A stretch of 64,000 nucleotides of DNA from Eledone cirrhosa. Its lineage: Eukaryota > Mollusca > Cephalopoda > Octopoda > Eledonidae. This document shows positions 59,667 through 64,000 of this stretch, in pieces; positions within the stretch are counted from its first letter, which is position 1; each line of letters opens with the position of its first letter. Below the pieces are notes generated by a model that made no database searches, was not told the origin of the DNA, and saw nothing but the letters and a program-made list of their open reading frames with translations. The position numbers and the translations under genes are program-made. The stretch is taken from contig OZ024741.1 of NCBI GenBank assembly GCA_964016885.1, forward strand, positions 413,355,812 through 413,419,811, written 5' to 3'.

Positions 59667-60585
59667 GGGGTTGTGTACTGCTCCTAAAACAGCAGCACTC
59701 CCACCCTGGGGTTGTGTACTGCTCCTAAAACTGCAGCACCCCCACCCTGGGGTTGTGTACTGCTACTAAAGCAGCAGCACCCCCACCCTGGGGTTGTGTA
59801 CTGCTCGTAAAACTGCAGCACCCCCACCCTGCGGTTGTGTACTGCTACTAAAACAGCAGCACCCCCACCCTGGGGTTGTGTACTGCTCCTAAAACAGCAG
59901 CACCCCCACCCTGGGGTTGTGTACTGCTCCTAAAACAGCAGCACCCCCGCCCTGGGGTTGTGTACTGCTCCTAAAACAGCAGCACCCCCACCCTGGGGTT
60001 GTGTACTGCTCCTAAAACAGCAGCACCCCCGCCCTGGGGTTGTGTACTGCTCCTAAAACAGCAGCACCCCCGCCCTGGGGTTGTGTACTGCTCCTAAAAC
60101 AGCAGCACCCCCGCCCTGGGGTTGTGTACTGCTCCTAAAACAGCAGCACCCCCACCCTGGGGTTGTGTACTGCTCCTAAAACAGCAGCACCCCCGCCCTG
60201 GGGTTGTGTACTGCTCCTAAAACAGCAGCACCCCCACCCTGGGGTTGTGTACTGCTCCTAAAACAGCAGCACCCCCGCCCTGGGGTTGTGTACTGCTCCT
60301 AAAACAGCAGCACCCCCACCCTGCTGTTGTGTACTGCTCCTAAAACAGCAGTACTCCCACCCTGGGGTTGTGTACTGCTCCTAAAACAGCAGCACCCCCA
60401 CCCTGCTGTTGTGTACTGCTCCTAAAACAGCAGTACTCCCACCCTGGGGTTGTGTACTGTTCCTAAAACATAAACAGCCCCCCACCCTGGGGTTGTGTAC
60501 TGCTCCTAAAACAGCAGTACCCCCACCCTGGAGTTGTGTACTGTTCCTAAAACATAAACAGCCCCCCACCCAGATGTTTTAGTAC
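59667..60585 (+). repeat. 41-bp satellite, about 22 copies
   Basis: Unit words are 'ggggttgtgtactgctcct', 'aaaacagcagcaccccc' and 'accct'. A and G alternate at one site (CCCACCCT or CCCGCCCT). The last units carry a different middle ('aaaacataaacagcccccc'). Each unit can form a hairpin: GTACTGCT pairs with AGCAGCAC at 7 of 8 positions around 'cctaaaac' (example 59880-59903). The period is not a multiple of three and no frame persists. Confidence 0.94.
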
Positions 60586-60619
60586 ATCTACCCCAGTCCA
60601 TTGTTTAAATTCCACTCTC

Positions 60620-61395
60620 CAATATCACCACCACCCCACCCACCATATACACCACCACCACCACCACCCACCATATACTACATATGTTACTGTTGCTGTG
60701 GTTGTTGTTATTGTTATTACTGTTGTTGTTGCTGTTTTAGTTGTTGTTGTTATTGTTATTATTGTTGTTACTGTTGTTGTAACTGTTGTTTATGTTGTTG
60801 TAGTTGTTCTTGTTGTTGTTACTGTTGCTGTTTTAGTTGTAGTTGTTATTGTAGTTGTTGTTATTGTTATTACTGTTGTTGTTGTTGTTGTAGTTGTTGT
60901 TGTTGTTGTTATTGTTGTTGTTATTGTTGTTGTTGCTGTTGTTTTTGTTGTTGTTGTTTTAGTTGTCGTTGTTCTTATTGTTGTTGTTACTGTTGTTGTT
61001 GTTGCTGTTTTAGTTGTCGTTGTTGTTGTTATTGTTGTTGTTACTGTTGTTGTTGTTGTTGTTGTTTTAGTTGTAGTTGTTGTTACTGTTGTTGTTACTG
61101 TTGTTGTTGTTGTTACTGTTGTTGTTGTTATTGTTGTTGTTGCTGTTGTATCTACTGTTGTTGTTGTTGTTATTGTTGTTACTGTTGTTGTTGTTGTTAT
61201 TGTTGTTGTAGTTGTTATTGTTGTTGTTACTGTTGTTGTTGTTGTTATTGTTGTTGTTGTTGTTATTGTTGTTGTTGCTGTAGTTGTTGTTGTTGCTGTT
61301 GTTGTTGTTGTAGTTGTTATTGTTGTTGTTATAGTTGTTGTCGTAGTTAAAGTGATTGTTATTCTGTTGTGGTTGTTGTGATTGTTGCAACTCTT
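60620..61395. repeat. CAC then TTG/TTA trinucleotide repeat
   Basis: CAC/ACC repeat lies at 60626-60672, followed by about 710 bp of degenerate (TTG)n with TTA, CTG and TTT variants at 60685-61395. Frames that read as almost pure Cys, Val, Asn or Thr are artefacts of this composition. Confidence 0.95.
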
Positions 61396-61409
61396 GTATC
61401 TATCATAAC

Positions 61410-61490
61410 CTCTGTAATGCTGCTTGCCTTGATAAAATGCACCCAGTACACTCTGTAAATGACATCCAACTGTAGAAACCATTTCAAACA
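61410..61490 (+). mobile_element. LINE-tail scrap
   Basis: 'aaaatgcacccagtacactc' followed by 'gacatccaactgtagaaacc' matches the tandem unit and conserved word of the LINE/SINE tail, heavily diverged and truncated on both sides. Confidence 0.55.
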
Positions 61491-61739
61491 GTATATCAAA
61501 GAACTACATTTTCCAACGTGTCATTCTTGTTTAAAGATAATAGTGTAATTTCAGTGAGATCTGGCTATTCTATTTAGCAGATTGACTCATCACATACAGG
61601 TTCCCTTATTGTGAACATATGATTGTTGTTGTTTAGCCCTAGGTTAGGACTGATAAACGGTGTATAATCATCATCATCCCATCATCTGTTCAGACATAAT
61701 ATATCTCAGACTACATTTTCTATCAGGTCCTCATTGTTA
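61491..61739. other. Unassigned sequence
   Basis: About 250 bp without a gene, RNA or clear repeat. A short ATC run lies at 61668-61680. Confidence 0.5.
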
Positions 61740-61744
61740 ATACA

Positions 61745-62040
61745 ACATCATCATCATAATCTATATCTGGTTGGACTGGTTATCAAAGTCTGGAACAGGA
61801 CAGATTGTATAAGCACGTCTTGCTCATATGTTCCATATTTTTGCATGGTCTCTATGATTGGATACCCTTCCTAATGCCAACCATTTTATAAAGTGTACTG
61901 GGTGTATTTTTATCACAAACACTGCCATTTTACAGAGTGTACTGGGTGTATTTTATCACAAACACTGCCATTTTACAGAGTGTACTGGGTGTATTTTATC
62001 ACAAACACTGCTATTTTACAGAGAACACTGAGTTCATTTT
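61745..62040 (-). mobile_element. LINE/SINE 3' tail with three 43-bp tandem units
   Basis: On the minus strand, about three copies of a 43-bp unit ('gataaaatacacccagtaca' type, 61895-62020) precede a diverged tail ending in (ATG)n at 61745-61758. It corresponds to the tails at 2742-3043 and 19690-20058 but is much more diverged. Confidence 0.65.
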
Positions 62041-62117
62041 ACATGGAACAAGCGCTAGAGTGCTTGCCTTGTCCTCAACAAAACTAAGAGTCTCTCTACC
62101 TCACAAAAGTGTCGTCT

Positions 62118-62440
62118 CTCGTTAGTTGGTGGAACTAATTAACAAAGAGATATCATAGAGATTCTTTTGTTAGTGGTAGAACTAATTAATAAAGGCTTCC
62201 TCGTTAGTTGGTAGAACTAATTAATAAAGACTTCCTCGTTAGTTGGTAGAACTAATTAACAAAGACACATCATAGAGGTAACCGCGTTAGTTGGTAGAAC
62301 TAATTAACAAAGACACATTATAGAGGTAATCTCTTTAGTTGGTAGAACTAATTAATAAAGGCTTCCTCGTTAGTTGGTAAAACTAATTAACAAAGACACA
62401 TTATAGAGGTAACCTCATTAGTGGTAGAACTAATTAATAC
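62118..62440 (+). repeat. Minisatellite with 35- and 48-bp units, dyad core
   Basis: Eight copies of 'ttagttggtagaactaatta', each followed either by 'ataaaggcttcctcg' (unit about 35 bp) or by 'acaaagacacattatagagg' plus TAACC (unit about 48 bp). TTAGTT and AACTAA form a 6-bp stem with a 5-base loop (example 62239-62255). No frame persists. Confidence 0.88.
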
Positions 62441-62589
62441 ATGAGTTTCTAGGACAGCTTTGTGTGCACTCCAGGTGATATTTAAATTTAAATTGCTGCA
62501 GTTGGGGCCACATATGTTGCACCATATGTTGCACAATAACAGCTGCATTTATGGTGAACAACGCAGAAATATAACTTTGCAGACATCTG
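62441..62589. other. Short unassigned sequence
   Basis: No gene is seen. It contains a small direct repeat 'ccatatgttgcac' near 62510-62533. Confidence 0.5.
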
Positions 62590-64000
62590 GGTGTGTGTGG
62601 GAGTGGCTGTGTTAGTGTGTGTGTGTGAGAGTGGTTGTGTTAGTGTGTGTGAGAGAGTGGCTGTGTTAGTGTGTGTGTGTGAGAGTGGCTGTGTTAGTGT
62701 GTGTGTGTGAGAGAGTGACTGTGTTAGTGTGTGTGTGTGACAGTGGCTGTGTTAGTGTGTGTGTGAGAGAGAGTGGCTGTGTTAGTGTATGTGTGTGAGA
62801 GTGGCTGTGTTAGTGTGTGTGTGTGAGAGTGGTTGTGTTAGTGTATGTGTGAGAGAGTGGCTGTGTTAGTGTGTGTGAGAGTGGCTGTGTTAGTGTGTGT
62901 GAGAGACAGTGGCTGTGTTAGTGTATGTGTGACAGAGTGGCTGTGTTAGTGTGTGTGTGTGTGAGAGTGACTGTGTTAATGTGTGTGTGTGTGTGTGAGA
63001 GAGAGTGGCTGTGTTAGTGTATGTGTGAGAGAGTGGCTGTGTTAGTGTGTGTGTGAGAGTGGCTGTGTTAGGGTGTGTGTGTGAGAGTGGCTGTGTTAGT
63101 GTGTGTGTGAGAGAGTGGCTGTGTTAGTGTGTGTGTGTGAGAGTGGCTGTGTTAGTGTGTGTGTGTGTGTGAGAGAGAGAGTGGCTGTGTTAGTGTATGT
63201 GTGAGAGAGTGGCTGTGTTAGTGTGGGTGTGTGAGAGTGGCTGTGTTAGTGTGTGTGTGTGAGAGAGTGACTGTGTTAGTGTGTGTGTGTGAGAGTGGCT
63301 GTGTTAGTGTGTGTGTGAGAGAGTGGCTGTGTTAGTGTGTGTGTGTGAGAGTGGCTGTGTTAGTGTGTGTGTGTGTGAGAGAGAGTGGCTTTGTTAGTGT
63401 ATGTGTGAGAGAGTGGCTGTGTTAGTGTGTGTGTGTGAGAGTGGCTGTGTTAGTGTGTGTGTGTGAGAGAGTGACTGTGTTAGTGTGTGTGTGTGTGACA
63501 GTGGCTGTGTTAGTGTGTGTGTGAGAGAGAGTGGCTGTGTTAGTGTATGTGTGTGAGAGTGGCTGTGTTAGTGTGTGTGAGAGAGTGGCTGTGTTAGTGT
63601 ATGTGTGAGAGAGTGGCTGTGTTAGTGTATGTGTGAGAGAGTGGCTGTGTTAGTGTGTGTGTGTGTGAGAGTGACTGTGTTAATGTGTGTGTGTGTGTGA
63701 GAGAGAGAGTGGCTGTGGTAGTGTATGTGTGAGAGAGTGGCTGTGTTAGTGTGTGTGTGTGAGAGTGGCTGTGTTAGTGTATGTGTGAGAGAGTGGCTGT
63801 GTTAGTGTATGTGTGAGAGAGTGGCTGTGTTAGTGTGTGTGTGTGTGAGAGTGACTGTGTTAATGTGTGTGTGTGTGTGTGAGAGAGAGTGGCTGTGGTA
63901 GTGTATGTGTGAGAGAGTGGCTGTGTTAGTGTGTGTGTGTGAGAGTGGCTGTGTTAGTGTGTGTGAGAGAGAGTGGCTGTGTTAGTGTATGTGTGAGAGA
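62590..64000 (+). repeat. GT-rich minisatellite running off the window end
   Basis: Units of roughly 26-40 bp, each 'gagagtggctgtgttagt' followed by (GT)n of variable length and (GA)n. The array continues at the last base, so its full size is unknown. A TATGTG variant alternates with GTGTGTG, and some segments (63590-63740 and 63770-63920) repeat each other. Confidence 0.95.

Noticed and set aside
60601..61350. Cys-rich 249-codon frame resembling a keratin-associated or metallothionein-like protein
   Set aside because: It is a translation of degenerate (TTG)n repeat. The other frames and the opposite strand are equally open, as pure Val, Asn or Thr.

Overview
This window is eukaryotic, non-genic and made almost entirely of repeats. 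It looks like a cephalopod mollusc, most likely an octopus. The reasons are tRNA-derived SINEs, RTE-like LINE tails ending in (GATG/ATC)n, abundant TATC, TCTG and CA microsatellites, and large tandem arrays. Species assignment is an inference. I see no host protein-coding gene, rRNA, tRNA or CRISPR array.

Layout. 0-7 kb is a mosaic of dead mobile elements. It holds two minus-strand LINE copies and one plus-strand LINE fragment (all 5' truncated), two SINEs that share a head but carry different tails, and a candidate non-autonomous Helitron. One SINE sits inside a LINE reverse transcriptase and has a 10-bp target duplication. 7.04-18.3 kb holds two same-strand copies of a full-length L1/Tx1-like non-LTR retrotransposon. 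The first copy (7041-12764) has an intact endonuclease/reverse transcriptase ORF2 and an almost intact ORF1 with a zinc knuckle. The second (12852-18317) is an older, broken relative. Both abut (TATC)n microsatellite at both ends, which suggests microsatellite-targeted insertion. 18.3-20.5 kb is TCTG and CA simple repeat plus a LINE/SINE tail.

20.5-59.6 kb, about 61% of the window, is one 39-kb tandem array of roughly 620 monomers of 63 bp with nested higher-order repeats. These include a near-perfect 8,597-bp tandem duplication. The consensus monomer has a hairpin whose loop carries AATAAA, has a 3:1 C:G strand skew and lacks CpG. 63 is a multiple of three, so spurious plus-strand reading frames of up to 363 codons run through it. 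59.65-60.59 kb is a separate 41-bp satellite whose monomer also forms a hairpin. 60.6-61.4 kb is CAC then TTG trinucleotide repeat. 61.4-62.05 kb has LINE-tail remnants. 62.1-62.45 kb is a 35/48-bp minisatellite, again with a dyad core. From 62.59 kb to the window end runs a GT/GAGAGTGGCTG minisatellite.

The only likely functional proteins are ORF1 and ORF2 of the first Tx1-like element. By family knowledge these would form a ribonucleoprotein that nicks DNA and reverse-transcribes the element RNA at the nick. The most noteworthy structures are the 63-bp satellite and the apparent TATC-targeting LINE. Duplicated blocks inside the array could be assembly effects and need long reads. All alignments here were made by eye; no database search was possible.
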